Assembly: GCA_003249225.1 (NCBI GenBank) | Contig: QKJQ01000021.1 | Location: 62,001-126,000, forward strand | Direction of reading: 5' to 3' | Origin: Clostridia bacterium | GTDB taxonomy: Bacteria > Bacillota > Clostridia > Lachnospirales > Lachnospiraceae | DNA length: 64,000 nt | In this document: positions 42,782 through 53,283 of the stretch, one piece after another | Numbering within the stretch: the first letter of the stretch is position 1 | How the letters are laid out: each line of letters begins with the position of its first letter | The notes under the pieces: generated by a model | Database searches by the model: none | What the model was told of the DNA's origin: nothing | Seen by the model: only the letters and a program-made list of their open reading frames with translations | Position numbers and translations under genes: made by a program

Positions 42782-43606
42782 ATGTTATTAAATGAACTTT
42801 ATAAAATGCTTGATATACCCGAAGCGGTTCAGGCGAACTTAGCGGAGTGTGAAACGAAGATAGATTTTCAGGCCGTCAAACAGGATTTGGAACAGATAAA
42901 GATTCCAAATCCGTTTGGATGGGAGGGAGCATTAAAACACTTAAAAGAGTTGCTTGGACCCGATGATGATGGTATGAAAATTTTGTACTGTCAGTTACTT
43001 TGTGTCTGCGATGTATATGGAAAGTATATACAAAATGGAATATCTGATCAGATATTTATTGATACAATGAAATTTTTTACAAGATTTCTAAGAGATCATA
43101 TGGACCGACATGGGAGTTATCGTTATGTATGGGCGTGGTGGGTTCCGCGACAGATTTCCATGGTAGAGTTTCGTATTGGAGAGTTGGAATATGAAATGAG
43201 ATGGGAAGATAAAAAACCATTAATCGACATTCATATTCCAGCAGATACAGATATGACAACATCAAAACTTCGTAGATCTTATCTTGATGCAATTACATTT
43301 ATAAAGAAATATTACCCGGATTTTTCTGGTGCTGATTTTGTTTGCAGTTCATGGCTTTTAGCACCTTCTCTGAAAAAGGTATTGTCGGAGAACTCCAAAA
43401 TACTGCAGTTTCAAGACTCATTCATTATTGGGAAGAGTGACGAGGAAAGTCTGGGTTTTATGGATTGGGTGTATGGAAGCAGAGAAATACCAATAGATGA
43501 TTTGCCAGAGAACACCTCTTTACAGCGAAATCTGAAACCATATCTGCAAAATGGCGGCAAGATTGAATGGACAGCAGGCAAGCTGATTACAGATCCTTTT
43601 TTATAA
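42782..43606 (+). CDS. GNAT-like acyltransferase-domain protein
   Basis: A 274-residue protein that fits the two-part GNAT-like N/C acyltransferase family: a helical N-terminal part and a C-terminal part with DMTTSKLRRSYLDAITFIKKYYPDF and FVCSSWLLAPSLKKVL. Its substrate is unknown; it may acylate or deacylate a sugar metabolite. The ATG at 42782 has GGAGAG upstream and no earlier start has a site. It follows the GH43 gene by 51 bases, suggesting one transcript. Confidence 0.75.
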   Translation: MLLNELYKMLDIPEAVQANLAECETKIDFQAVKQDLEQIKIPNPFGWEGALKHLKELLGPDDDGMKILYCQLLCVCDVYGKYIQNGISDQIFIDTMKFFTRFLRDHMDRHGSYRYVWAWWVPRQISMVEFRIGELEYEMRWEDKKPLIDIHIPADTDMTTSKLRRSYLDAITFIKKYYPDFSGADFVCSSWLLAPSLKKVLSENSKILQFQDSFIIGKSDEESLGFMDWVYGSREIPIDDLPENTSLQRNLKPYLQNGGKIEWTAGKLITDPFL

Positions 43607-43666
43607 GAGAAAAGCTTAGGAGAATTAGGTTAATATGTTCGTTATAGTAAAAGCTTTTGGTATATT

Positions 43667-43705
43667 AAATTACCCTTTCGTTGAAATCAAAAGGGTAATT
43701 TTATT
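43667..43705 (+). terminator. Rho-independent terminator
   Basis: The stem AAATTACCCTTT / AAAAGGGTAATTTT is followed by a T-rich tail, 60 bases after the acyltransferase gene. Confidence 0.8.
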
Positions 43706-43775
43706 ATACCAATCTGATATTTTATTTGGGGAGAAGCATGTTATAACGGGACTACAGTGTTCTTACATGAAAACA

Positions 43776-43804
43776 TTGTTCATTTTGTAAAGGATATGTA
43801 TAAT
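43776..43804 (+). promoter_or_regulatory. Promoter of the YesM/YesN-like operon
   Basis: TTGTTC (43776-43781) and TATAAT (43799-43804) are separated by 17 bases. This places the start codon downstream, supporting 43862. Confidence 0.7.
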
Positions 43805-43861
43805 GTAAACAAGAGACATATTATAAAGGGGCTACAACATAAAATGCTGAGGAAGAGAAAT

Positions 43862-45595
43862 ATGACTAAAAAAAAATCATTCATTCATCATATATTTATT
43901 TACCTTTTGATCTCAATCAGTTCACTGCTCTGTGTACTGGGTGCGTTTTTATTTTCATCCTATAATATACTTGAAAATGAAATCAGTGACTCTTCTAGTG
44001 CCTTTCTTTCAATATACAGTAATGAACTTCAGAATAAGACATCACAGATGGATACAATTCTAAAGAGTGTAACAGCACAGGGGGTAGAACTAGCAAAAAT
44101 AAAAAGCAGCAATGAAAATGACAGAACTTTAAATGCTATTTCTCTTAAGAATTATATGCAGAATATTATTACAAACAATAGCACGACGGCAGATGTTATT
44201 GTTGTGTATGATGATAATTATGAAATCTGTCTTGACGCAATCTCACCGGGTGTTACATTTCAGGAAAAAGAGGATTTGAGAGACTATACTAAGCAGGTAA
44301 TTAGACAAAATCAGGAGAATGATTTAGAATGGGATTTTTTACAGATAAATGGAGAAGTATATTTGTATAAGATGCTTACTGCGAATGATCGTGCCATAGC
44401 AATTTATATAAAAGCAGGTAGGTTGCTGGATACGTTATTACTTGAAAACAATGACAATCGAATTGTTGTATTGGTTGATAAACAGGGGGTTATTGGTAAA
44501 ATATGGAGTGACGAAATAGATGATATATTCGTTGGTTCTGATATAAGAAGCATAAACACGGATGAGTATTACAGCAGAAAACAGGTGGTAATAGAGGATC
44601 AGCTAATTCTTTATTGTCTTGTTATTAAGAACAGTCTATTACAGCAGTCGGATTTCGGTATGTTTGTAGTTGCAGTGTTAGCTATGGTAGCAGTTGGATT
44701 TATGGGGTTCATCGTGTTTTATACCAGAAGAGAAATAGCAGATCCGATGAAGCTGATCGTAGCTGGTATGAGTAGGATAAAAAACGGAGAGTATAACAAT
44801 CGAATTGATATAAATTATAAAACCAAAGAATTTGAAATGCTACAGGAAACAACAAATCAGATGGTCGATGAGATTGTGGATCTGAAAATAAAAACCTATG
44901 AAAAACAGATAGAATTAAAAGATATGGAACTAAAGACCATAAAATTACAGTTAAAACCGCATTTTTTTCTGAATGCACTGACGACCATAGCGAGTTTGAG
45001 CTCGCAGAATAAGAACAAACAGATTAACATTTATATTGATGCATTATCAAAAAATGTGAGATATATGTTCCGAGCTGGGCTTCATACAGTACCTGTAAAA
45101 GAAGAGTTAAGATATTTAGCATATTATTTTGAAATGCAGGAATTAAAGTACCCGGGCTGTGTTTTCTACTTCATTGATATTGAGAATAGTCTTGATGAAT
45201 GGGAGATTCCACAAATGCTTGTGCATACTTTTGTGGAGAATGAGTTTAAACATGCAGTCTCAATGGATACGACATTAACAATATTGATCAAGATAAGTAA
45301 GGTGACACACGTAGATGAAGATATGCTGCTAATTGAGATAGAGGATGATGGGAAGGGTTATCCTATTGATGTGTTGGAGTATATGTCCGCAGATGAAAAG
45401 GCAGAAGAAACTATGGATCAGCGAATTGGTTTATGGAGTATTAAAAAAATGATGGAGATTATGTATGACAGAAAAGGATTGGTAACAGTAAAAAACATTG
45501 AACCCCATGGATGCCTCAATCAGATTTATGTACCAAAAAAAACAGTCAATGAGATAATTGAAGGCAAGTCAAAATATACCAGAGAGAGAAAGTGA
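43862..45595 (+). CDS. YesM-type sensor histidine kinase
   Basis: A 577-residue protein with two membrane helices (about 12-32 and 260-283) flanking an extracellular sensor domain, a HAMP-like linker, a His_kinase domain (phospho-acceptor H367 in KPHFFLNAL) and an ATPase domain (HTFVENEFKHAV N-box; GDGKGYP-like DDGKGYP G-box). This class senses extracellular oligosaccharides in Firmicutes. The ATG at 43862 has GAGGAAGAG upstream and lies after the promoter. Confidence 0.92.
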   Translation: MTKKKSFIHHIFIYLLISISSLLCVLGAFLFSSYNILENEISDSSSAFLSIYSNELQNKTSQMDTILKSVTAQGVELAKIKSSNENDRTLNAISLKNYMQNIITNNSTTADVIVVYDDNYEICLDAISPGVTFQEKEDLRDYTKQVIRQNQENDLEWDFLQINGEVYLYKMLTANDRAIAIYIKAGRLLDTLLLENNDNRIVVLVDKQGVIGKIWSDEIDDIFVGSDIRSINTDEYYSRKQVVIEDQLILYCLVIKNSLLQQSDFGMFVVAVLAMVAVGFMGFIVFYTRREIADPMKLIVAGMSRIKNGEYNNRIDINYKTKEFEMLQETTNQMVDEIVDLKIKTYEKQIELKDMELKTIKLQLKPHFFLNALTTIASLSSQNKNKQINIYIDALSKNVRYMFRAGLHTVPVKEELRYLAYYFEMQELKYPGCVFYFIDIENSLDEWEIPQMLVHTFVENEFKHAVSMDTTLTILIKISKVTHVDEDMLLIEIEDDGKGYPIDVLEYMSADEKAEETMDQRIGLWSIKKMMEIMYDRKGLVTVKNIEPHGCLNQIYVPKKTVNEIIEGKSKYTRERK

Positions 45596-45599
45596 TATT

Positions 45600-47180
45600 A
45601 TGTTTAATTTACTAATTGTTGATGATGACATACCAACTGCAGAGGTAATTCACACATCAATCAAATGGAACAGTATAGGCATAGATGAGGTATATATAGC
45701 ATACGATGCAGAGAATGCTAAAAAGTTGTTCGCTGCACACAAAATCGATATTGTTATAAGCGATATAGAAATGCCGCAGGAAACAGGGCTTGATCTGCTC
45801 AAGTGGATTAGAAAAGAAGAAATTGACTGTGAAGTACTATTGCTGACATGTCATGAGAATTTTGATTATGCCACCTATGCAATCAGTTATGAGGCAGCGG
45901 CGTATCTAACAAAACCATTTAATGCAGAGGCAATGGAGTTGAACCTGCAAAAAATCATTGCGAAATTAAAAACAAAAATCAGTCTGAAGAAGGCGAGTAA
46001 TCTTGGTGTATGGATGGAAAAAAATCAACATCACATGAAAGCAGAGTTCTGGAGAATAATTCTTGAGGACAGTTTATTAGATAATTCAATGATTCAAAAA
46101 GAGATTACGGATCGACATCTGGACATTGATGTTACCAAAAAGTTCTGTCTGATTTATACAAAACTCAGTAATAATGAAGCCGATATGGAACGATATGGGA
46201 AAAGCGTATATGAGTTTATTATGGAAGGTTTTCATTCGGAAATTCTTACAGATAAAATAGAGAATGAAGATGTAGTAAAGCTTCATATAGAGGATGCTTT
46301 GTGTTTTGTAACAATACGAGAGGCAGGCGAAAAAAATGAAATGGAAGCGTGCTGTGAACGGCTTAACGAGACATGCAAAGGGTATTTTGTATCCACGATT
46401 TCATGCTGCATCAGTGCTCCATATGCGATAACAGAGCTTGCGGCTGTAAAGGATAAATTGAATTCCTTGCTTGATGTTAATGTAAATAATTACGGAAAAA
46501 TATTTCATGAAAGTGATGTGGAATTTCCCAGAGAGAGTGCAAAACAAGTTCTTGATTTGGAGCGTATATTGAAAGGTATGGAGAGGAAGGACAAAGCAGA
46601 GATCCTTTACTATCTAAAACAAGTTATTAGTGAATTGACAATATGCAAGAAACTGAATAAACATACTCTGTATATTCTGAAACAGGAGATAATACAGGTG
46701 GTTTATGCCGAATTGCTAAAACACGGCATACAGGCAACGAAGTTGTTTTATGATGAATTATCGAGAAGAATGACAGATAAAGCAATGGATTCTACTGTCG
46801 ATATGATTAGATGGATAAATTATCTGCTAGAAAAAACATTCGAATACGAAGAAGAAGTTGTAAAAGCTGTTACTTTAGTTGATAAGATCAATGAATATAT
46901 TGCCGGACATTTTTCAGAAGATATTAGCAGAAATGAGATTGCGGGACAAGTGTATTTGACACCGGAGTATATGGCGAAATTATACAAAAAGAAGACGGGA
47001 AAAAATCTAAAAGATATGATTAATGAATATAGGATTGAAAAGGCGAAAGAATACTTAAAGGTGGGAGAAAAAAACATAAGTGACATTGCCGAAGCAGTGG
47101 GTTTTGACAATTTTTCTTATTTTTCTACAGTGTTTAAAAAAATAGTGGGTGTTTCGCCAAAAGAATTTAAAAATATATAA
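45600..47180 (+). CDS. YesN-type AraC response regulator
   Basis: A 526-residue protein with an N-terminal receiver domain (D55 in VISDIEMPQ; conserved K in YLTKPF), a long helical linker, and a C-terminal AraC helix-turn-helix pair (DISRNEIAGQVYLTPEYMAKLYKKKTGKNLKDMINEY; GFDNFSYFSTVFKKIVGVSPKEFK). It is the partner of the preceding YesM kinase and likely activates the following transporter genes. The kinase stop is 4 bases before the ATG. Confidence 0.93.
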   Translation: MFNLLIVDDDIPTAEVIHTSIKWNSIGIDEVYIAYDAENAKKLFAAHKIDIVISDIEMPQETGLDLLKWIRKEEIDCEVLLLTCHENFDYATYAISYEAAAYLTKPFNAEAMELNLQKIIAKLKTKISLKKASNLGVWMEKNQHHMKAEFWRIILEDSLLDNSMIQKEITDRHLDIDVTKKFCLIYTKLSNNEADMERYGKSVYEFIMEGFHSEILTDKIENEDVVKLHIEDALCFVTIREAGEKNEMEACCERLNETCKGYFVSTISCCISAPYAITELAAVKDKLNSLLDVNVNNYGKIFHESDVEFPRESAKQVLDLERILKGMERKDKAEILYYLKQVISELTICKKLNKHTLYILKQEIIQVVYAELLKHGIQATKLFYDELSRRMTDKAMDSTVDMIRWINYLLEKTFEYEEEVVKAVTLVDKINEYIAGHFSEDISRNEIAGQVYLTPEYMAKLYKKKTGKNLKDMINEYRIEKAKEYLKVGEKNISDIAEAVGFDNFSYFSTVFKKIVGVSPKEFKNI

Positions 47181-47200
47181 AACAGATACAATCACGCAGA

Positions 47201-47246
47201 CAGCTTGTTTATGTAGGGTAATGAAGCATAAAATGAGCTGTTTTTG
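47201..47246 (+). terminator. Hairpin terminator after the response regulator
   Basis: CAGCT...TTTATG pairs with CATAAA...AGCTG across a small internal loop and is followed by TTTTTG. It separates the two-component genes from the transporter operon. Confidence 0.6.
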
Positions 47247-47353
47247 TATTACCTTGGGTACATGTCTTAAAATTAAAAGAATATCACTTGTTTTTAAAAG
47301 ATAACAAGCATAATAACGAATATAATTACAATATAATGATTAGGAGGTATTTT

Positions 47354-48907
47354 ATGAGAAATGTGAAAAAAATATTTTCAGTACTGTTAGCTACTGTAAT
47401 GATTTTTGGGCTTGTGTCTTGCGGAAAGTCCACAAATAACAGTTCGGGAGAAGCATCATCGAATGATGTGACATCAACAGAAAAAGTTACTTATGATAAA
47501 GTGGTATACGCATATGCGACATTTAACAACATACCATCATCAGAGGTACTAAATACTGTTGAGGAAGCAATAAACCAGATTACCAGGGAGAAAATCGGTG
47601 TTGAGGTAGAACTTATGCCAATCGGTATAGCTGATTATTCTTCGACAGTAAGTTTGTCTCTGCAAGGCGGTGACCAAATTGATGTATTCGAATCTTTGGG
47701 TGATTTCAATACATCAGTATCAAGTGGAATGGCATATGATTTAACAGATATTATTGACACCTGTGCAGCCGAAACAAAGGCAACTCTTAGTGAAGATATT
47801 CTTGCTTCCTGTATTCAAAACGAAAGATTGTATGGTATACCGACTTATAAACCATACGCATTAACACCGATGGTTATTTATAAGCAGGAAATTGCGGATG
47901 AACTTGGAATTGATATGTCACAAGTGAAGAGTGTTGAAGACTTAACAGATGTTCTCAGAAGTGTAAAAACTGCATATCCAGATATGACTCCAGTAGTTCC
48001 CGCACAATCGGGAAATCCCAATATGGTACTGCTGGTATCCGATCAAATCGATTATTTGACAGATGATTACTATAGCCCTAAAGGCGTTCTTATGGATGAC
48101 AGCCTGGTGGTTGCGGATTTGTATAACACAACAAAATTCGAGGATATCTGCGACTTGATGAGAGTATGGTATGAAGAAAATCTTATTTTACAGGATGCGG
48201 CAACTACAACAAGCACAGCATCGGAGCTTATGTCATCTGACAATACTTTTTGTTATGTGGCATCCTATAGCTATCCACCAGAAGATACAGCTGCTAGTCT
48301 TGAAGCACAGTGTGGTGGCAATAAACTAGGAGCGGTTCAGATTGGAGATGCTTACTTGGATACTACTTCTATTAATGCTTTATCATGGATGGTGGCATCA
48401 AATTCAAAGGTTGCTGAATCAGCATTAAAATTCATCAACTTGACCTTTACAGATCAGGATATTATTAATCTTTTAATTTATGGAATAAAGGATCGTGATT
48501 ATGTTTTGGATGCAGATGGCTATGCTTCTTACCCGGAAGGAAAAGATGCAGCCAGCGTGGATTATACAGCACAGCTTAGCTGTGGCACTCTTGGTAATTA
48601 CTTCTTGATGTATCCAATGAGTGGAACAAGTAAAGATTCACTTGTATGGGAAGAAGAGCAGAACCAGCTGGCTGCAAAATCGCCGGCAATGGGATTTACC
48701 TTTGATTCCAGCTCGGTTAAGACAGAATATACAGCGGTCAGTAATGTAATTCAGCAATATTTACCTAGCTTGCTTTGTGGAAGTGTTGATCCGGATACGG
48801 TTCTTCCGGAGTTCAGAGATAGACTGGAAACAGCTGGACTTGGAGCAATCATTAGTGAAAAACAGAAGCAGTTGGATAACTGGGCAACAGGAGTTATTGG
48901 AGAGTAA
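47354..48907 (+). CDS. CUT1 ABC transporter substrate-binding lipoprotein
   Basis: A 517-residue lipoprotein (lipobox VSCG after about 21 residues; AGGAGG 7 bases before the ATG at 47354). It is a cluster D carbohydrate-binding protein of the LplA kind (KIGVEVELMPIGIADYSSTVSLSLQGGDQIDV...). It binds oligosaccharides and delivers them to the two permeases encoded next. Confidence 0.92.
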   Translation: MRNVKKIFSVLLATVMIFGLVSCGKSTNNSSGEASSNDVTSTEKVTYDKVVYAYATFNNIPSSEVLNTVEEAINQITREKIGVEVELMPIGIADYSSTVSLSLQGGDQIDVFESLGDFNTSVSSGMAYDLTDIIDTCAAETKATLSEDILASCIQNERLYGIPTYKPYALTPMVIYKQEIADELGIDMSQVKSVEDLTDVLRSVKTAYPDMTPVVPAQSGNPNMVLLVSDQIDYLTDDYYSPKGVLMDDSLVVADLYNTTKFEDICDLMRVWYEENLILQDAATTTSTASELMSSDNTFCYVASYSYPPEDTAASLEAQCGGNKLGAVQIGDAYLDTTSINALSWMVASNSKVAESALKFINLTFTDQDIINLLIYGIKDRDYVLDADGYASYPEGKDAASVDYTAQLSCGTLGNYFLMYPMSGTSKDSLVWEEEQNQLAAKSPAMGFTFDSSSVKTEYTAVSNVIQQYLPSLLCGSVDPDTVLPEFRDRLETAGLGAIISEKQKQLDNWATGVIGE

Positions 48908-48909
48908 AA

Positions 48910-49836
48910 ATGAAAAATAAAAGAGTAAAGAAAAACAGGGGACTGACCAAAAGTGGTCCCCTTCTCCTTATCGCATTTCCAGGAATTTTATATCTTTTCA
49001 TAAATAATTATATTCCTATGTTTGGTGTATTTTTGGCATTCAAGGATTACAACTTTATGAAAGGAATCTTCGGCAGTGATTGGTGTGGTTTTCAGAATTT
49101 TAAGTATTTGTTCAGACAGGATGCGTTCGTTATTATACGAAATACTATTTTGTATAATTTGGTCTTTATTGTTATAGGTACAATTCTTGCGATTCTTGTT
49201 GCGGTTCTTATGTGTGAATTAGGAACAAAGTCACGTGTAAAGTTCTTTCAATCATCACTTTTATTGCCGAATCTCTTGTCATGGGTCGTAATTGGATTCA
49301 TTGGATTTGCTTTTTTGAATGCTGACACTGGCTTTATAAATAATACATTGATTGAGTTTTTTGGTGGAGAGAAGATAGCATGGTATACAACTCCCAAATA
49401 CTGGCCAGCGATTCTTACACTGGTATATTTGTGGAAAAACCTTGGATATATGAGCATAATCTATATGGCGAGCATTGCTGGAATTGATAAAAGCATATAC
49501 GAAGCAGCACAGATTGACGGGGCAGCAAAATTAAAACAAATAAGTCATATCACGATTCCGATGCTGAAACCTACTGTCATAGTGTTAATGCTGTTAGCGG
49601 TTGGAAGGATTTTTTACTCGGATTTTGGATTGTTTTATCAGGTACCAATGAATTCTGGTGCTCTGTATGATGTAACACAAACAATAGATACTTATGTTTA
49701 TCATGGGATTATGGAGTTGAATGATGTCGGGATGTCAGCTGCTGCAGGACTGTATCAGTCGATTGTAGGTTTCATTTTGGTTGTTTCTGTAAACGCATTA
49801 GTAAGGAAATTTGATGGTGAAAATGCTCTATTTTAG
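48910..49836 (+). CDS. CUT1 ABC permease, LplB-like
   Basis: A 308-residue, six-helix membrane permease with the binding-protein-dependent transport motif EAAQIDGAAKLKQISHITIPMLKP (EAA-x3-G motif near 198-215), which contacts the ATPase. No ATPase gene is in the cluster, so it likely uses a shared MsmK-type ATPase. It lies 2 bases after the binding protein gene. Confidence 0.92.
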   Translation: MKNKRVKKNRGLTKSGPLLLIAFPGILYLFINNYIPMFGVFLAFKDYNFMKGIFGSDWCGFQNFKYLFRQDAFVIIRNTILYNLVFIVIGTILAILVAVLMCELGTKSRVKFFQSSLLLPNLLSWVVIGFIGFAFLNADTGFINNTLIEFFGGEKIAWYTTPKYWPAILTLVYLWKNLGYMSIIYMASIAGIDKSIYEAAQIDGAAKLKQISHITIPMLKPTVIVLMLLAVGRIFYSDFGLFYQVPMNSGALYDVTQTIDTYVYHGIMELNDVGMSAAAGLYQSIVGFILVVSVNALVRKFDGENALF

Positions 49837-49850
49837 GAGGAATTGGTAAG

Positions 49851-50732
49851 ATGACAGACACACGTAGATTTAGCCTTGCCGCTACCATATTGTTAGCTAT
49901 ATTATCCGTAGTAGCCTTGCTGCCAATAATACTGATTGTAATTGCTTCTATTACAGATGAGCATGCACTTATTTCAAATGGTTATTCATACACTCCGGCA
50001 AAAATCGGATTTGACGCGTATTATTATATGATCAAGCAGGGTGCTATTATAGTAAGGGCTTATGGCGTCACTGCAACAGTTACTTTTTTGGGGACACTCG
50101 TTAGTGTTGTTATAACTTCGATGCTTGCATATCCTATGTCCAGAAAGAATTTTAAGTATCGTAATATTTTATCTTTTTTTGTGTTCTTTACAATGCTTTT
50201 TAATGGTGGAATAGTAGCATCTTATATGATGTGGTCAAATATTTTTCATATTAAAAATACACTATGGGCACTAATGATTCCCAATTATCTTGTTAATGCA
50301 TTTAATGTGTTTCTGGTAAAAAATTATTATTCCAATAATGTACCGGATGCATTAATTGAGTCGGCGAAAATTGACGGAGCCAGTGAACTGCGTATATTTG
50401 GGAAAATAATCATTCCACTTTCTGTTCCAACCATAGCTACAATCAGTTTGTTTACGGCACTTATCTACTGGAATGATTGGGTAAACGGTCTATACTATAT
50501 TACTGAATCAGAGTATTTCGGAATTCAGAATTTACTGATTAAAATTATGAATAATGTTCAGTTTCTTAAATCAGGAACTGCGAATGTACTGGGTACAGGC
50601 AACATCGATCTCCCTGGTACAGCGGTCAGAATGGCTATGGCTGTTGTCGGTATTCTGCCGATTGTAGTCATATATCCTTTTATACAGAAGCATTTTATTA
50701 AAGGAGTAGTAATTGGTGCAGTGAAGGGATAA
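49851..50732 (+). CDS. CUT1 ABC permease, LplC/YtcP-like
   Basis: A 293-residue permease with six predicted helices and the EAA-type loop ESAKIDGASELRIFGKIIIPLSVP (near 169-192). It pairs with the preceding permease. AGGAGG lies upstream of the ATG. Confidence 0.92.
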   Translation: MTDTRRFSLAATILLAILSVVALLPIILIVIASITDEHALISNGYSYTPAKIGFDAYYYMIKQGAIIVRAYGVTATVTFLGTLVSVVITSMLAYPMSRKNFKYRNILSFFVFFTMLFNGGIVASYMMWSNIFHIKNTLWALMIPNYLVNAFNVFLVKNYYSNNVPDALIESAKIDGASELRIFGKIIIPLSVPTIATISLFTALIYWNDWVNGLYYITESEYFGIQNLLIKIMNNVQFLKSGTANVLGTGNIDLPGTAVRMAMAVVGILPIVVIYPFIQKHFIKGVVIGAVKG

Positions 50733-50782
50733 CTGCATAAACAAATACGGTAATTGGGATATAATTATAGGAGACGTAAGAA

Positions 50783-51595
50783 ATGACAATAAGAGAGATT
50801 ATTAATAGAATACTTGCATATCATCCTAACTTTGATTCATCAAATACCTGTGATGTAATAATTGGCGGTAATCCTGAGGTCACATGCACAGGTATTCTGA
50901 TTTCTATTGCACCTACGATAGAAGTGATCATGAAAGCTGTTGAGATTGGTGCTAATTTTATACTTGTTCATGAACCGACGTACTATAGCGGTTATGATGA
51001 TCAGAGTGAGTGGTTAAATGGAAATGAAGTGTACGAGGAGAAAAAGAAGCTGCTGCAGGAGAAAGGTATCGTTATCTTTCGTGATCATGATCATATGCAT
51101 GCACACCACCCAGACGGAATCTTCCATTACCTGTTAAAAGAACTTGGATGGCTTGAATTTGCCATAAATGATAAGCAATATGGATTTTCGGTAAAAATAC
51201 CGGAAACCACAGTAGGAGAACTGATTTGGCATATTAAAAAGGTTATAGGACTTAAAACAATACGGTATATCGGGAATTGTGATGCCAGAGTAAGTAAAAT
51301 CGGCTTTTGCGGACATTTGCTTCCGAATGAAAAGACAAACTGGAGCAACAATGAAGAAATTCTGAGGTGGTGTGATTACGATGTTATCATTCCGGGAGAA
51401 ACGGTTGAGTGGACCCTGCCTCTTTATATCCGTGATGCAGTTTTTCTGGGAAAAGCAAAAGCAATGATTTTACCAGGACATTTTATGCAGGAGGAAGCAG
51501 GAATGAGATGTGCGATTGAATGGCTTCGACCTATATTGGGGGATGAGATAAAGATTACTTTTGTATCAGCCGGTGATATGTTTCAGTATATGTAA
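50783..51595 (+). CDS. Nif3/DUF34-like dinuclear-metal protein
   Basis: A 270-residue protein of the Nif3 family: metal-ligand-like motifs LVHEPTYYSG (near 56-65) and DHDHMHAHHPDG (near 97-110), and the C-terminal LPGHFMQEEAGM. Nif3-like proteins are metal-binding hydrolase-like proteins of uncertain reaction. Here it is the last gene of an oligosaccharide transporter operon, suggesting a role in handling a sugar derivative. GGAG precedes the ATG. Confidence 0.85.
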   Translation: MTIREIINRILAYHPNFDSSNTCDVIIGGNPEVTCTGILISIAPTIEVIMKAVEIGANFILVHEPTYYSGYDDQSEWLNGNEVYEEKKKLLQEKGIVIFRDHDHMHAHHPDGIFHYLLKELGWLEFAINDKQYGFSVKIPETTVGELIWHIKKVIGLKTIRYIGNCDARVSKIGFCGHLLPNEKTNWSNNEEILRWCDYDVIIPGETVEWTLPLYIRDAVFLGKAKAMILPGHFMQEEAGMRCAIEWLRPILGDEIKITFVSAGDMFQYM

Positions 51596-51613
51596 TAGTG
51601 TAAAAGATGAGTT

Positions 51614-51664
51614 CCAGAATAAGCTGTTATCATAAGCAGCTTACTCTGGTTACTATTATTTTTC
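51614..51664 (+). terminator. Rho-independent terminator
   Basis: A 13-bp stem with one mismatch (CCAGAATAAGCTG / CAGCTTACTCTGG) and a 10-base loop is followed by a T-rich run. Confidence 0.8.
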
Positions 51665-51825
51665 AAGTATAGTTTGTATAAATACACCAATGAATGCTAC
51701 AAACGCATGCAGAAAAGGTAAAAAAATGACTATAAACAAGTATAAAAAGAAAAAGTATTACGCAATATAGACTAATATAATAGAAATGTAGCCACAAAAC
51801 AATTATATCAGGAGGATATGAGTTT

Positions 51826-53214
51826 ATGAAAAAGAGAATGGTTAATATTGTTATTATACTTGTTTTGATTTCAGCAATGCTTACAGGCTGTGCGGGGAAA
51901 AATAACAATGAAGTAACAAACAATAGTAATTCTTCACCAGAGTCGGTGAACAGCAATAGCGGCAATGAAGCAGACGAAGTAGCCGCAGGGACGGATACTG
52001 AAGAAGCAATAGAAATCTCATTTTATACAACAGAGACGGGAAAGGATGATTTGTTTTTAGATCTCATTGAACATTTTGAGGAGACGAATAAAAACATAAC
52101 AGTTGAGTATATTGCAGCAGGGGATGACCAGTTACAAAAATGGATGTCGTTGTATGCAAGCAATGATGGACCAACGGTTGCTTTGATGGACCCAATTAAC
52201 ATTTTTGAAAATCAGGAAAGAATGAAAGCATACAATACAACAGAATGTCCATGGCTTGATAATGTGTATGAGGATTCCTTAAGTGCATTTACATACGACG
52301 GTCAAGTATATGGAATTCCTGGAACAGCTGCTGGTTTTGGTCTATTATACAATCAGCGTGTTTTGGATGAAGCTGTTGGAGGTACCTTTGATCCGGCAAC
52401 AATCAAAACAAGAAGCGCATTGAAGGAACTTTTTGATAAGATTGAAAGCACAGGTGTGGCAGCTTCAATGTTTACTGGTGTTAATTGGTCTTTAGGCGCA
52501 CATTATCTTGGAATGGTTTACGGCGGTTACCGAGGGGATGTGACAGAGAGGGTTTCCTTTGCTGAAAGTGAAAAAAATGGTACTGCAGATTTGGCAAACG
52601 ATAGTGTGTTTAATGCATACATGGACACCTTTGATCTGATTGCCGAATATAATTATAACAAAGAAGACCCATTGGTTGGAAATGTTAATATTGATGCAGA
52701 AGCTTTTGCAACTGGAAAGGTCGGAACATGGTTCATGGGAGATTGGGCATGGACATACATAGCAGGAATAGATGGTGCGGATTCTGAATATGGAATTCTG
52801 CCGATTCCTGTAAGTGATAACGAGGATGATTTGTTCAATACGGTTATTCCTACCTCATATGCAAAAGGGTATTGTATTGATGCAAGTCAAAATACGGAGA
52901 GCCAGCAGATGGCTGGACAGAAATTCGTTGAATATCTCTGTACAGATGCATATGCTCAGCAGGAAATGATAGCAGCATGCGGACAGGCACTTCCTTATAA
53001 AAATTGCACAGCTACAGTTGAAAGTAAACTGGGTCAGGCAACAGCGTCTTACATTGAAAAAGGCCTTACCTATGATTTTTATGGTACTGCAGATTTGTTA
53101 CCTTCCGATTTCTGGTATGAAAACGGAGCTTATATGTGTGAATATCTGGCAGGCGCATGTGACAGAGAGACACTTGCGAATAACATAGCATCTTATTGGA
53201 AAGAGCGGAACTAG
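51826..53214 (+). CDS. Second CUT1 ABC substrate-binding lipoprotein
   Basis: A 462-residue lipoprotein (lipobox LTGC; AGGAGG site). It has an Asn/Ser-rich linker after the anchor and then a cluster D sugar-binding domain of the MsmE/ganO kind (ITVEYIAAGDDQLQKWMSLYASNDGPTVALMDP). It probably recognises a different oligosaccharide from the first system. Confidence 0.92.
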   Translation: MKKRMVNIVIILVLISAMLTGCAGKNNNEVTNNSNSSPESVNSNSGNEADEVAAGTDTEEAIEISFYTTETGKDDLFLDLIEHFEETNKNITVEYIAAGDDQLQKWMSLYASNDGPTVALMDPINIFENQERMKAYNTTECPWLDNVYEDSLSAFTYDGQVYGIPGTAAGFGLLYNQRVLDEAVGGTFDPATIKTRSALKELFDKIESTGVAASMFTGVNWSLGAHYLGMVYGGYRGDVTERVSFAESEKNGTADLANDSVFNAYMDTFDLIAEYNYNKEDPLVGNVNIDAEAFATGKVGTWFMGDWAWTYIAGIDGADSEYGILPIPVSDNEDDLFNTVIPTSYAKGYCIDASQNTESQQMAGQKFVEYLCTDAYAQQEMIAACGQALPYKNCTATVESKLGQATASYIEKGLTYDFYGTADLLPSDFWYENGAYMCEYLAGACDRETLANNIASYWKERN

Positions 53215-53283
53215 GAGAGAAGAGTTACTGATCAAAATAGTGATTGAGGTAAATTTCATTCATTCTTAATTGATCACAGAATT

